A stretch of DNA of 64,000 bases, taken from CADEFX01 sp963806735. Lineage in GTDB: Bacteria; Pseudomonadota; Alphaproteobacteria; Rhizobiales; Hyphomicrobiaceae. Below are positions 15,021 to 23,923 of the stretch, one piece after another. The position numbers and the translations under genes are program-made. The first letter of the stretch is position 1. The number at the start of each line of letters is the position of its first letter. The notes under the pieces were generated by a model. That model had not been told where the DNA came from. It worked only from the letters and a program-made list of their open reading frames with translations, and searched no databases. The stretch spans positions 1 to 64,000 of the forward strand of contig CAWEBE010000043.1 of NCBI GenBank assembly GCA_963806735.1, given 5' to 3'.

Positions 15021-16217
15021 ATGCCGCTCCGCCCCATTCGATTGGTGATCTTGCTTGTCTGCATTGGTTGGCCGGCGAGCCGGCCGGCACTTGCGCAAAT
15101 CGGCGCCTGTCCGCAAACGGCATCAGATGAGATCCCCGCGGCACCGCCGGAGCACGTCGGAATGCGGTCGGGGCGACTTGCCGAGGCGATCAGATCGCTT
15201 CGCGACAAAGACAGAGACATTCATGCTTTGGTCGTGCTGCGAAATTGCAAGGTAGTGGTCGAGCTGTATGCGGAAAACGTGACGCGCGATCACAATCATG
15301 CGCTCTATTCTGTCACCAAGTCCGTTCTCGCGACCCTTGTCGGCGTGCTCTTGAAGAGCGGAAGGCTGTCGTCCTTGGACGTATCCGTGGCCGATATCGT
15401 TGCCGCGAGCGCGAAGCTTGAAGGGGACAAATTGGAGAAGGCACGGCGGGTCCGGATCAGGGACGTGATGTCGATGTCATCGGGGCTCGAGTACCACGAG
15501 AATCCGACGAGCCATCCGATCTATGGGACCGCCGACCGCTTGCAATTTGCCCTGGATCCGGCGCTCGTCCATGAGCCGGGGCAGCACTACAACTACAGCA
15601 ATGGTGACGCCTCGATTGCCGATGCAGTCGTGGCCGCAGCGGCCGGCACGGACCTGCTCAGCTATGGCAGTGAAGTTTTGTTTGCTCCGCTCGGATTCAA
15701 GAATGTCGAGTGGTGGTTTCGGGACAAAGCCGGCAGATATCCGGGAGGATGGGGCCTTCGACTGCGCGCCATCGACATGGCCAGGTTCGGCCAACTCTAT
15801 CTGCAGAAGGGTCGTTGGCGGGACAAGACCATCATCGAGGCCAATTTCGTCAGGGACGCCTGGAGGCCAAGTCGGGCGGCATCGCATTACGGATTGTTCT
15901 GGTGGCGGTGGGCCCAAGAAGACCCACGGATCGGCCCTGTCCATTTCGCCAACGGGATCAAGGGACAGCGTATCTACGTGCTGCCGAAGCACGGCTTCAT
16001 CATTGCCGTGAGCGCCAACATATCGGACGCAGATACCCAAGAGGCCTACCCTGCGCTGGTTCGCGCCGTCGTTTCGGCCGTGCAGAGCAACGGACCGATC
16101 AATCAGTCAGCCTCGGATGCCAACAGGCTTGCCGAACAGCTCCGCCGGCCGTTCTCCGGCAAGCCCGGGAACCCCGTATCGAAAACCGGGCAAGATGTCC
16201 CGCGGCTTGCAAAATAG
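15021..16217 (+). CDS. Periplasmic serine hydrolase (beta-lactamase class C / esterase family)
   Basis: A 398-residue protein of the PF00144 family. A signal peptide covers residues 1-25 (MPLRPIRLVILLVCIGWPAS). The nucleophile is S97 in SVTK (SxxK), and the second motif is Y192-S-N (YxN). The third motif is likely in FANGIKGQRIYV. Members include class C beta-lactamases, 6-aminohexanoate-oligomer hydrolases and esterases, and the substrate cannot be read from sequence. I chose the ATG at 15021 because it gives a normal signal peptide. The gene is isolated. Confidence 0.8.
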   Translation: MPLRPIRLVILLVCIGWPASRPALAQIGACPQTASDEIPAAPPEHVGMRSGRLAEAIRSLRDKDRDIHALVVLRNCKVVVELYAENVTRDHNHALYSVTKSVLATLVGVLLKSGRLSSLDVSVADIVAASAKLEGDKLEKARRVRIRDVMSMSSGLEYHENPTSHPIYGTADRLQFALDPALVHEPGQHYNYSNGDASIADAVVAAAAGTDLLSYGSEVLFAPLGFKNVEWWFRDKAGRYPGGWGLRLRAIDMARFGQLYLQKGRWRDKTIIEANFVRDAWRPSRAASHYGLFWWRWAQEDPRIGPVHFANGIKGQRIYVLPKHGFIIAVSANISDADTQEAYPALVRAVVSAVQSNGPINQSASDANRLAEQLRRPFSGKPGNPVSKTGQDVPRLAK

Positions 16218-16389
16218 GACCACGATTGTTTTAGGCAACACTCACCGATGTCCCTCTTGGGTCATCTTCTTCCGTCGTGCTCGTTAATTCAGCACGTCTG
16301 GTTTACCCCCAAAAACGGAAATGCGGGCGAGCTGTGCACTACGGAGCAAAAGTGCCACTTTCAGTCATTCGGGTTGGAAGTGCGTGGCT

Positions 16390-17142
16390 CTATCTCTGCC
16401 CGAGCTGGACGCGCCGATCTACAAGCAGCCACGTCGCTCGAGCCATCGCGAGGAGCTCGCCCTCAGGTCCCAACAGCGCGCTGTCAGCAAAAAGCTTGCG
16501 GCCGTCTCTGCCCGTCGGCCATGCCGTCAGAACGCAGCGATCGCCCGGGCGGGGGCATGCGTTGATGCGGGCTGTCATACGCCCAAGGAGAATCGGCTCG
16601 TGTCCGCCCATGCCTAGCTGGCGTGACGCCATGCAGGCAAATCCAGTCGGACAATCCAATGCTGCCCAGACAAACTCAGCGGTGACGCGACCATCCTTGC
16701 CGGCCAGATCGGGATAGGGCACCCACGGTCCGGCGAGGACCTCGATCTCAGGGCGGTGGGTCAACGGGCCAACGAAGATTCTGAGGCCGTCGCCAGCCGC
16801 ACGCGCAGGACCGCAGACAAAGCAGGACGGGAGATTGTGGTTGCTTTCATCATAGGGCGATCGGCGGGCAGCCTCCTCTGCTTGCGCGTAGTTGGCGGTA
16901 GGAATCTCGCCCAACTCCAGGTGCGCGTCTCGAGCAGTCCCAAGCAGTGTCGCGCCGTCCCGCAGCTCTGTCGTGCCATCCGTGCTGCACTTGAGTTCGA
17001 GCGGCCGCCCAAGTGGCGGCGGCGCTCGTAGGGTGGCTTCTACGCTTGGACCCATGCCAGTGGCCAGGATCCCGCAGACGTACCCGCCATTGGCCGAGTT
17101 CGGCGGACCACAGAACCGTTTGTCGATAATCACCGATGGCAT
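16390..17142 (-). CDS. Hotdog-fold thioesterase-like protein
   Basis: A 250-residue soluble protein with the pattern of double-hotdog acyl-CoA thioesterase-like proteins: FCGPPNSANGGYVCGILA, then LPSCFVCGPARAAGDGLRIF and AEFVWAALDCPTGFAC. The conserved CFVCGP segment is typical of an uncharacterised branch seen beside acyl-CoA genes. The ATG at 17142 has AGGTGG 4 bases upstream. Longer starts at 17169 or 17175 would overlap the dehydrogenase remnant. Its position just after the nitrile hydratase genes may be coincidental. Confidence 0.65.
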   Translation of the reverse strand: MPSVIIDKRFCGPPNSANGGYVCGILATGMGPSVEATLRAPPPLGRPLELKCSTDGTTELRDGATLLGTARDAHLELGEIPTANYAQAEEAARRSPYDESNHNLPSCFVCGPARAAGDGLRIFVGPLTHRPEIEVLAGPWVPYPDLAGKDGRVTAEFVWAALDCPTGFACMASRQLGMGGHEPILLGRMTARINACPRPGDRCVLTAWPTGRDGRKLFADSALLGPEGELLAMARATWLLVDRRVQLGQR

Positions 17143-17177
17143 CGGTCCACCTGTCCTCGGTGCAGTCATACGCACGG

Positions 17178-17288
17178 CTATCTGGTCTTCAGAACGATCC
17201 TGCCCTGCACGACACGATCGGCCACCGCGTGCATCGCTTCCCTGACTTGCTTGCAGCGGATCCGCTCAACCACCAAGGCCCGCTCCTA
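17178..17288 (-). pseudogene. C-terminal remnant of an MDR-type dehydrogenase
   Basis: ALVVERIRCKQVREAMHAVA, then DRVVQGRIVLKTR and a stop, matches the last helix and strand of zinc-type alcohol dehydrogenase / quinone reductase proteins (VREAxxxxxxGxxxGKIVL). It abuts the end of the nitrile hydratase accessory gene, so a deletion has removed the rest. Confidence 0.5.
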
Positions 17289-17636
17289 CGAGGATCGGAT
17301 GGCAGCCGGGAGCTCGACAGGTCTGCCATGCGGCGTGGCCAGGTAGGCTTGCCGCCAGGCCTCGACACGGTCGTCCAGTTCGTCTCGACGAATGACTCCA
17401 GAACCTCCCAGGAGCCGCTCGAGGGCCGTGAGAACAGCGCGATGATAGGTTTCTTTGTTGTCAGGTGCGCCCGATTCCATGGCGGTTTGAAGCTCTCTGC
17501 CCAGACCTTCCGCCCAATCTTTCGCGGACAGCACGCCTGCATCGACCAGCCTGTCGGCAATGCCCAGCACCTGTGCCTGCCACGGCTCGTCAAACGCGGG
17601 GCCGTCATCGCTTTGCGGTAGAGAACTGTGCGGCAT
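17286..17636 (-). CDS. Nitrile hydratase accessory (activator) protein
   Basis: A 116-residue protein resembling the cobalt-type nitrile hydratase accessory proteins and, in fold, the beta-subunit N-terminus: GPAFDEPWQAQVLGIADRLV, then SAKDWAEGLGREL and TYHRAVLTALERLL. Such proteins help insert the metal into the alpha subunit (P14K/NhlE-type self-subunit swapping). The start at 17636 lies one base after the beta-subunit stop, so the three genes form one operon. The C-terminus runs up against the dehydrogenase remnant. Confidence 0.8.
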   Translation of the reverse strand: MPHSSLPQSDDGPAFDEPWQAQVLGIADRLVDAGVLSAKDWAEGLGRELQTAMESGAPDNKETYHRAVLTALERLLGGSGVIRRDELDDRVEAWRQAYLATPHGRPVELPAAIRSS

Positions 17637-17637
17637 G

Positions 17638-18315
17638 TCAGGTACGCTCAAGGTAGCTTTCCCACGCATCGACAAACACGCGCTGCCGACGTCCTTGCGC
17701 CTCCGGCCACAAGTCTCCCGCCTCAAATGCGACGGTGTAGAGGGGCTCGGGCTTGATCACGCCCCGTGCACTCGCATCGGCAAGCGGTCGAGGCCCGTGA
17801 CTGTCCTCGATCACACCAACGCGGCCGCGCACATATGCCGGCAACCGCGTATGAGATGCCGCAATCGACATCTTCATACGCACTCCGTCCCCCTTGGCAA
17901 AAAGCGGTGCCCCACTCTGATCCTCGCCGCTTTGCGTGACGGGCACATCGGTCGAAGGTCCAGTGCGCGAAGTGGTCGCGCCTGCTTGCCCGATACTTTT
18001 GTCGGCTCCCGCAGCCGGGACCAACTCTTCCAGCCGGATGGCTCCGCGATCTATCAAGGTGGCAGCGAGGCTCTGCACCCACTGGTCATAGTAATTTCGC
18101 GTCAGATAATCGATCGGGTCAATCCGCTCTCGGACGTGGCGGGCCCAGTCGAGGGTCCATACATCGGGCTTGTCGCGCCAGTTGGCGAACATGCACCAGC
18201 AGAGCGCCCAGGCGCGCCCCTGCCATTCTTCGTGGAATGCCTTCTCGTCGCGGTCCTTCTGCCAGTGAACCGGACCGAAGCCTTGCCGGCCACCGATGTC
18301 GTGCACGGTATCCAT
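17638..18315 (-). CDS. nthB: Nitrile hydratase beta subunit
   Basis: 225 residues starting MDTVHDIGGRQGFGPVHWQK, the signature opening of beta subunits. The C-terminal SH3-like domain holds FAKGDGVRMKMS, LPAYVRGRVGVIEDSHGPRP and YTVAFEAGDLWPEA. Together with alpha it hydrates nitriles to amides. The second of two adjacent ATGs (18315) has the better distance from GGAGG and overlaps the alpha stop by one base. A proline/serine-rich linker (about residues 110-140) is longer than in many relatives. Confidence 0.9.
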   Translation of the reverse strand: MDTVHDIGGRQGFGPVHWQKDRDEKAFHEEWQGRAWALCWCMFANWRDKPDVWTLDWARHVRERIDPIDYLTRNYYDQWVQSLAATLIDRGAIRLEELVPAAGADKSIGQAGATTSRTGPSTDVPVTQSGEDQSGAPLFAKGDGVRMKMSIAASHTRLPAYVRGRVGVIEDSHGPRPLADASARGVIKPEPLYTVAFEAGDLWPEAQGRRQRVFVDAWESYLERT

Positions 18316-18962
18316 CATGCGCCTCCACCGACCGGCCGGAGATCGCGGTCTGTACCGATCATCGCATCTCGTGTAACGAGCTTGGCGAGCTGATCCTCGG
18401 ACCAGCCTTCGGTTCCCGCAGGCCGCTGCGGAACTACGATATAGCGCCGCTCCGAGGTCGAATCCCAAACCCTGAGCTCTACGTCTGCGCTCGGCTTCAC
18501 GCCGAAGTCGTCCAAGACGCCGCGAGGATCGCGGACAGCGCGGGCACGATACTCGTTGGACTTGTACCAGCTTGGCGACATGCCGATCAGGCGAAGAGGG
18601 TAGCAAGAGCAGAGCGTGCACACGACGAGATTATGTACCATGTCGCTATTGAACACGGCCTTGAGCTCGTAGACGTCGACGTCGGCCAGTCCCATCTGCT
18701 TGAAGGCTTCCAATCCGTTCTTGCGCAGTGTGGCTTCGAATTCGGCATCCACCCAAGATCGCGCAATCACACGTGCTCCGTTTTTTGGGCCGATCTTTTC
18801 GGCGAGATTGTCGAGCCATTTGTCGACGGCGTCGGCCTTCAGCAAGCCCTTTTCGACGAGCAAGCCCTCCAGCGATTTGACGCGCAGGGCTGGCTCAGAC
18901 GGCAGGTGACTGTGCAGCTCGTCGTGAATATGCGCAATTTTGTCCGAGTCATAAGAGCCCAT
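18315..18962 (-). CDS. nthA: Nitrile hydratase alpha subunit, cobalt type
   Basis: 215 residues. The metal-binding claw is VCTLCSCY with C115, C118 and C120. Thr in the second position (CTLCSC) indicates a non-corrin cobalt enzyme, whereas iron enzymes have CSLCSC. The two outer conserved arginines (in YRARAVRDPRGVL) are present. The three genes alpha, beta and accessory are translationally coupled. No amidase or aldoxime dehydratase is adjacent, so the amide product must be handled elsewhere. Start: ATG with GGAGGTT upstream. Confidence 0.93.
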   Translation of the reverse strand: MGSYDSDKIAHIHDELHSHLPSEPALRVKSLEGLLVEKGLLKADAVDKWLDNLAEKIGPKNGARVIARSWVDAEFEATLRKNGLEAFKQMGLADVDVYELKAVFNSDMVHNLVVCTLCSCYPLRLIGMSPSWYKSNEYRARAVRDPRGVLDDFGVKPSADVELRVWDSTSERRYIVVPQRPAGTEGWSEDQLAKLVTRDAMIGTDRDLRPVGGGA

Positions 18963-19037
18963 CGCAACCTCCAGCTACGCATGCTCGTATTTGCCAGGGT
19001 AACAAAGGGACGCCGAACTGCAACCTAGGCCGTAGAA

Positions 19038-19415
19038 TCAGTTGATGCGTTCCCATGTAAGTTTGAGGCCCGAGCTCTGCCCCTCAGGCAGGAGCGGAAA
19101 AGCCACGTAACGGTTCGGCCCTTCGAAGCGTATTCGACGGACTTGATCCGCCGAGAAGGCCGGGCTGGACGCACCATCGACGCGAACCACGAGCAACTCT
19201 CCATCAAAGGTATAGCTACCAGTATAGGAGGCGAAGGCCCGCTGCGCGGCCTCGCGCGAAACATTGCGACTACCGTTTCCGACGGCGACGATCATCCGAT
19301 CGGCCTCGTAGAGAATTACGCCCATCGGATGTCCAAGGGGTGGCTCCAGTTCATTGCCGGCTTCGTCAAAGGCGCGCGCGTCGATTAGTTTCCACCTGCC
19401 CAGTAAACTTGTCAT
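19038..19415 (-). CDS. Lipocalin-like domain protein
   Basis: 125 residues of the lipocalin_5 type: LLGRWKLIDARAFDEAGNE, GHPMGVILYEADRMIVAVGN and SYTGSYTFDGELLVVRV form the opening strands, and the end reads LKLTWERIN. Such stand-alone domains are small beta-barrels of unknown ligand, often near catabolic genes. It is on the same strand as the nitrile hydratase operon, 75 bases upstream of it. A remnant of a related protein is at 61665. Confidence 0.75.
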   Translation of the reverse strand: MTSLLGRWKLIDARAFDEAGNELEPPLGHPMGVILYEADRMIVAVGNGSRNVSREAAQRAFASYTGSYTFDGELLVVRVDGASSPAFSADQVRRIRFEGPNRYVAFPLLPEGQSSGLKLTWERIN

Positions 19416-19603
19416 GGAAGCACCAACTCTCCATCAGAAACGATACTCACCGGGAGAAGCTGCTCAACAGAGCCATTCCGCCCATATCGCACAAGATAAC
19501 CTCTGCGACATGGGCCGGACAGGGCCGTCTTCCACGGCGCCGTAACCGCGCGGTGAGAGTTGTCGGTGCTGCATGCGTGCTTCTCATCAATGGCAGCACA
19601 CCG

Positions 19604-19664
19604 ATGACGAAGCGGATCTCACCTCTACGCCAACGCATGATCGACGACATGGCCTTCCGCTTAG
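19604..19664 (+). pseudogene. N-terminal stub of a tyrosine recombinase
   Basis: MTKRISPLRQRMIDDMAFR matches the start of the SAM-like core-binding domain of transposon-type integrases (PLRQRMIEDMxxRNLSPxTQ). It is cut at the left end of the IS1182 element, and no continuation is visible on the other side. Confidence 0.45.
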
Positions 19665-19666
19665 GG

Positions 19667-21243
19667 TCTTGGTCGTGTGGAAACGCGCCGGGGGTGGTTT
19701 CTCAGCGACCTGCGGTTGGCGGCAAAGGGATGCCCAGGGCGTCAGGCCTCGATGGCGGCAATCAGCGGTTTGATGCCAACGATGTTCATGACCCGGGTGA
19801 GATTGTAGGCGAGCACTGAGAGCGCCATCTCCGCGGCGACCTTCGGTAGCGTCTTCGTCAGGAAGTGCGTCGCCCCCATGCGCGCCTTCATCGTGCCGAA
19901 CGGATGCTCAACCGTCTCGCGGCGCTGACGCATGGCTTGAGGGTTCGCATCGAGACGCTGCTGCACCACCTCGAGCACGTGCTCGTGTTCCCAGCGGGTG
20001 ATGCGGCGCTCTATGCCAGTCGTGCATCTGCCTTTGATCGCACAGGTGCGGCACGCGTTCGTCCAATAGCGACGCATAGTGAGGCCGTGCTCAACGCCCT
20101 CGAAGCGGTACTTGAGGTGTTCGCCGGCGGGGCAGCGATAGACGTCCTCGTCAGGAAGATAGGCGAAGTCCTGCTTACCGAAGCGGCCGTCCACCTTCGA
20201 GCCTGAGGTGAACGGCTTCGGCAGCGTCACCGTGATACCAGCCTCGTGACAGGCGAGGACCTCCGGGCTGTTGAAGTAGCCACGGTCGGCAACGGCTTCG
20301 AGCGTCTCTGTCTGCAGAACCGCCTTCGCTTGCTTGGCGACATTGGCAAGTTGTGCCCGATCCGAGCCGCTGTTCGTCACCTCGTGCGTCACGATCAGAT
20401 GATGCTCGGTGTCGACGGCGACCTGCACATTGTAGCCGACCACACCCGAGCCGCGCCCGCTGGTCGCCATCGATCGGCTGTCGGGATCGGTGAGCGAGAC
20501 CTGCTGATCAGGCGAGGCAAGCATCTGCTTCTCGTAGGCCGCCAGCTTGCCCATCTCCTCGTTCAGCTTGGCAAGCTTCTCCTTGAGACGCTCTGACTTG
20601 AGGGCCAGAGCCTCTGACGGCTCCTGAAGGTCGGCCGTGTCGAGCTGGCTGAGATACCGCGACACGCTCTCCTCCAACTGCATGCGCCGCCGCTCCACCT
20701 TCGCGCGCGTGAAGTTCTTGTCGCGACTGTTTACCGCCTTGAACTTGCTGCCGTCGATGGCGACGCTCGCCTTGGTGAGAAGACCCATCTGGCGGCACAG
20801 CTCGACAAACCGCGCGCATACCTTGCGCAAGGCCGGGCCGTTGTCCTTGCGGAAATCGGCGATCGTCTTGTGGTCGGGCACGAGGCGGCCCAAGAGCCAC
20901 AGAAGTTCCAAATTGCGTCCGGCCTCGCGCTCAAGCCGACGGCTCGACTGCACGCGGTTGAGATAGCCGTAGATATAGAGCTTCAAGAGAACCGAGGGAT
21001 GGAAGGCGGGCCTGCCAGTCGCTGCAGGCTCGACACCGCCGAACCCGAGGTCAGCGAGATCGAGCGCATCGACAAACGCATCGATGACGCGAACCGGATT
21101 TTCCTCGTCGATCCAATCATCGAGGCACTCCGGCAGAAGTGTCGACTGTCCCCGATCTGCTCCCGCGACGAACCGCTTCATGATCACCCCCCGCAGAATC
21201 ATCAGGGGAATCATAACCAGGACAGTCTTTTTACACACCCAGG
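19667..21243 (-). mobile_element. IS1182-family insertion sequence, apparently intact
   Basis: About 1.58 kb with one transposase gene. Candidate terminal inverted repeats are TCTTGGTCGTGTGGAAA (from 19667) and, reading inward from the right, CCCTGGGTGTGTAAAAA (from 21243). They agree at roughly 11 of 17 positions and carry the GTGTGNAAA-like core of the family. I cannot identify a target duplication with confidence. A stub of an integrase lies at the left junction. Confidence 0.7.
19742..21181 (-). CDS. IS1182-family DDE transposase
   Basis: 479 residues, full length for the family. N-terminal DUF772-type region: GRPAFHPSVLLKLYIYGYLN, LWLLGRLVPDHKTIADFRKD. The catalytic domain includes SVAIDGSKFKAVNSRDKNFT, ADRGYFNSPEVLACHEAGI and the final REETVEHPFGTMKARMG-like motif (here RRETVEHPFGTMKARMG). 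A cysteine cluster (YRCPAGEHL, NACRTCAIKGRC) is the usual zinc-ribbon part. I chose the ATG at 21181 with GGGGGTG upstream. Longer starts would run into the terminal repeat. Confidence 0.92.
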   Translation of the reverse strand: MKRFVAGADRGQSTLLPECLDDWIDEENPVRVIDAFVDALDLADLGFGGVEPAATGRPAFHPSVLLKLYIYGYLNRVQSSRRLEREAGRNLELLWLLGRLVPDHKTIADFRKDNGPALRKVCARFVELCRQMGLLTKASVAIDGSKFKAVNSRDKNFTRAKVERRRMQLEESVSRYLSQLDTADLQEPSEALALKSERLKEKLAKLNEEMGKLAAYEKQMLASPDQQVSLTDPDSRSMATSGRGSGVVGYNVQVAVDTEHHLIVTHEVTNSGSDRAQLANVAKQAKAVLQTETLEAVADRGYFNSPEVLACHEAGITVTLPKPFTSGSKVDGRFGKQDFAYLPDEDVYRCPAGEHLKYRFEGVEHGLTMRRYWTNACRTCAIKGRCTTGIERRITRWEHEHVLEVVQQRLDANPQAMRQRRETVEHPFGTMKARMGATHFLTKTLPKVAAEMALSVLAYNLTRVMNIVGIKPLIAAIEA

Positions 21244-21392
21244 GTCATAACTCACCGTCAAACGGACCCAATCAGCACGTCCGTTTTGCGCTCGTCATCC
21301 GACATACCAGTATTCCGCTTCACACGGCGAGTGAGTGCCAAAAACTGTGGTTTGTCTTGGGCCCCCTCCACGCTTTCGATGGAGCGGTGCGA

Positions 21393-22649
21393 TTAAGCGC
21401 TCAGCCGTCGAGCAGCGTTGTCGAGGTAGGCCGCGAGATGCGCGCTCAGATCGCGAGCATCGTCACCAGCGCCGTCGATCAGCGCGGACTTGCGGCGCCG
21501 CAGGAACTGCATCCCTATTAGGTAGACGCCAGGCGCGCTGACGATGCCACCATCATGCAAGACGTAGCCCTTGCGGTCGAGAACTGGCAGCTCTAACCAG
21601 GAATAGTCCGGTCGGTAGCCGGAGGCCCAAACAATCGTCTTGATTCCACTCTTGGCAAAGTCGATGCCGAGCGGGGGCGCCTCTTCAACGCGGGTTGGCG
21701 GCAAACGATTCGGCGGGTCGACCGTTCCATCGAGGCCGTTTGCCTTCGCCCATCCGTCGATCAACTCGAGCAGGCGGCGCATCTTGAGGTCGGAGAGCGC
21801 GCACATGTTGCGTAGCGAGCCGGAGAACTGCGCCTTCCCGTCTTGCGTGATGCCGGCGAGGCGGCCAACCAACCTTACGCCAACGTCGGAGAGGACGTTG
21901 AGGTCGAGGGTTGAGCGGTCCGGCGTGCCGGCAAGCTGCAGCGAGGGGACCCGCCGCGCGCGACCGATGTCATCGAGCTGGTCGTATCGCTCGTCGAGCA
22001 CACCGGCGGCGTCCATCCACCATTCGAGATCCTTGCCGCGGTAGAGGCGCGGTGCGCGGATGTGCTCCCCAACCGCGAGCGTGACCATGCGCCCGGCGCG
22101 CTGAAGCTCATGCGCAATCTGCGTGCCGCTCGACGACGCACCGACGACGAGGACACCGCCGTCAGCGACCTGGGCGGGATTGCGATACGACTGCGCGGTG
22201 AGCGTCGCGACCGATGGCGGCACGCTGGTCGCATAGTTTGGCACGCGCGCGATATTGCAGGCTCCCGAGGCGATGACAACAGTGCGGCACCGCCACTCAC
22301 CGCGATCGGTGCGCAAGATATATCCCGCGCCGTCACTACGCACCGAGGTGACGGTGGTGTGCGTGCGCACCGGCGCCGAGATCAATTTTGCGTAACCAGC
22401 GATGAAGTCCACGACCTCTGGGAGCGTGCGGTAGCCGTCAGGGTCGTCGCCGATGTAGCGGAATCCGGGCAGCCGGCTCTGCCAGTTGGGCGTGAGCAGA
22501 CGCAGCGAGTCCCATCGCTCGGTGCGCCAGCTCTGTGCGACTTCACCGCGCTCAAGGAGAACGTGGTCGATAGAACGCTCCGCGAGGCAGCGGCTCATCG
22601 CAAGAGCCGCGTGCCCCGCACCAATGATGGCGGTGGTGACGGTTCTCAC
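21393..22649 (-). CDS. FAD-dependent monooxygenase-like oxidoreductase (CzcO/FMO type)
   Basis: 418 residues. A GxGxxA-type FAD motif (TTAIIGAGHAALAMSRCLAE) begins at residue 5, and a second NAD(P) motif (GVLVVGASSSGTQIAHEL) is at about 165. The stretch ASGYRPDYSWLELPV is the usual C-terminal FAD-associated segment. The family oxidises sulfur, nitrogen or ketone substrates with NADPH and O2. The GTG start lies 47 bases after the OsmC-family gene on the same strand, so they form an operon. The substrate is unknown. Confidence 0.8.
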   Translation of the reverse strand: MRTVTTAIIGAGHAALAMSRCLAERSIDHVLLERGEVAQSWRTERWDSLRLLTPNWQSRLPGFRYIGDDPDGYRTLPEVVDFIAGYAKLISAPVRTHTTVTSVRSDGAGYILRTDRGEWRCRTVVIASGACNIARVPNYATSVPPSVATLTAQSYRNPAQVADGGVLVVGASSSGTQIAHELQRAGRMVTLAVGEHIRAPRLYRGKDLEWWMDAAGVLDERYDQLDDIGRARRVPSLQLAGTPDRSTLDLNVLSDVGVRLVGRLAGITQDGKAQFSGSLRNMCALSDLKMRRLLELIDGWAKANGLDGTVDPPNRLPPTRVEEAPPLGIDFAKSGIKTIVWASGYRPDYSWLELPVLDRKGYVLHDGGIVSAPGVYLIGMQFLRRRKSALIDGAGDDARDLSAHLAAYLDNAARRLSA

Positions 22650-22696
22650 AACGCCAATCCCGGTCTTCTGGTGGAGAGACGTGAAGGCCGCCGCAA

Positions 22697-23254
22697 TCAG
22701 TTCACCACGACCGTAACGTTGGTCGGGTTGGTTACGATGTCGTAGACCGCCGACCGCTTCTGTGATTGCGCGACCAGCGCTTCAATGTCCTCGGGCTTCG
22801 CGTCGGCATCAATCTTGTATTTCACCGTGACGCCCTTGAAGCCGTTGCGCACCTCACTGTCGATGCCAAGAATGCCCGCGAGGTCCATGTCGCCTTCGAT
22901 GGTCGCGCTCACGGATTTTAACTGAATGCTCCGGTTCTGCGCGACCGCCGCAATGCCAGCGGTGAGACAGCTTGCCAACCCGACCAGGACGAGTTCGACC
23001 GGCGTCGCGCCCTTGTCCTCTGAGGCAAAGACCTCCGGATGATCGGCATCGAAGTTGAAGGTGGTCTTGCGGTTCTGCTCTGCGCCAAGGCCGTAGAAGC
23101 TTTCGACACTCGAACGGCTGTGCGTGCCGTTCTTCCATTCACAGACCGCGCGCCACTTGAACTGAGCGGCTTCCGGAGCCTTGGTGAGAGCGTCGCGCGC
23201 GTCGAGCAAAGCCTGAACGTTGACGCCGTTGTTGACTGTTGTACCGTCAGCCAT
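22697..23254 (-). CDS. OsmC-family protein
   Basis: 185 residues with the OsmC/Ohr fold: FYGLGAEQNRKTTFNFDADH, then ATPVELVLVGLASCLTAGIA with the active-site cysteine in ASCL, and VTVKYKIDADAKPEDIEALV. The second redox cysteine of true Ohr proteins is not obvious, so it may act on another electrophile or act as a thiol-binding protein. GGGAGG lies 6 bases before the ATG. First gene of an operon with the monooxygenase. Confidence 0.85.
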   Translation of the reverse strand: MADGTTVNNGVNVQALLDARDALTKAPEAAQFKWRAVCEWKNGTHSRSSVESFYGLGAEQNRKTTFNFDADHPEVFASEDKGATPVELVLVGLASCLTAGIAAVAQNRSIQLKSVSATIEGDMDLAGILGIDSEVRNGFKGVTVKYKIDADAKPEDIEALVAQSQKRSAVYDIVTNPTNVTVVVN

Positions 23255-23923
23255 GATGGGCCTCCCTGCAAATTTCTGAGGACGGAATAATGATTAACCA
23301 CGTGGCAATTTCGTCTACCACGTGACCAAGTTAGACAAGCGAAACATCGATTGCTAGCGGCGGCTGTTCCCTGAGGTACAGTTCGCGGGCGATTGTGGCT
23401 CGCCGATAGCTGCCAGATCACGCAATTGCTGACCAGGGACGTTCTCTCCCCTGTCTCATTCGGCATACGCATGCCGCTCAGCGCTGTCGAAACTCCATTG
23501 ATGCCCGTCAATCCGCGAGTCCAGATGACGACAACGAGCCTAAGTAGCTGTTATCGCTTGTATAAAGTTCTCCAGAGTTTCTCGATTCGCAGCCGCCGGC
23601 CCATGAGCTAACGCCAAATCTTGGTGACGACCTGACGGATTAGGCAGCGGCGGATTCGGCTGACGCCCGATCAGATTGGCCGTGACCTCGAGCCCGTCGG
23701 CGAAACGTCCGACGCCGTCGAGCCGGCGCCAGCAACCTTCTTCAGCTGGAGCGCTCCTGGTTGGCGCGCGACCAATCCGTGCATGCGCGTTCCGATACTC
23801 AAGATCGGCGAAGGCTCGGCGCTCCCTGGCCGTGGGACGCAATGGAATATTTTCGTGTTACCCTCGCTGTGGTCAAAGAGGGCGGATGAGGAGCGCAAGT
23901 ACGAGTCGACGCGCACATTGCAA
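23255..23923. other. Gene-poor region upstream of the OsmC and Crp loci
   Basis: About 670 bases without an intact gene. The promoter of the OsmC-monooxygenase operon must lie in the right-hand minus strand here. A symmetrical CCACGTGG-like motif occurs twice near 23297-23325 (ACCACGTGGC, ACCACGTGAC) and is a candidate operator. Confidence 0.35.

Noticed and set aside
23540..23842. Minus-strand coding region between the OsmC and Crp loci
   Set aside because: No recognisable motif, no ribosome-binding site, and the composition resembles antisense of decayed sequence.
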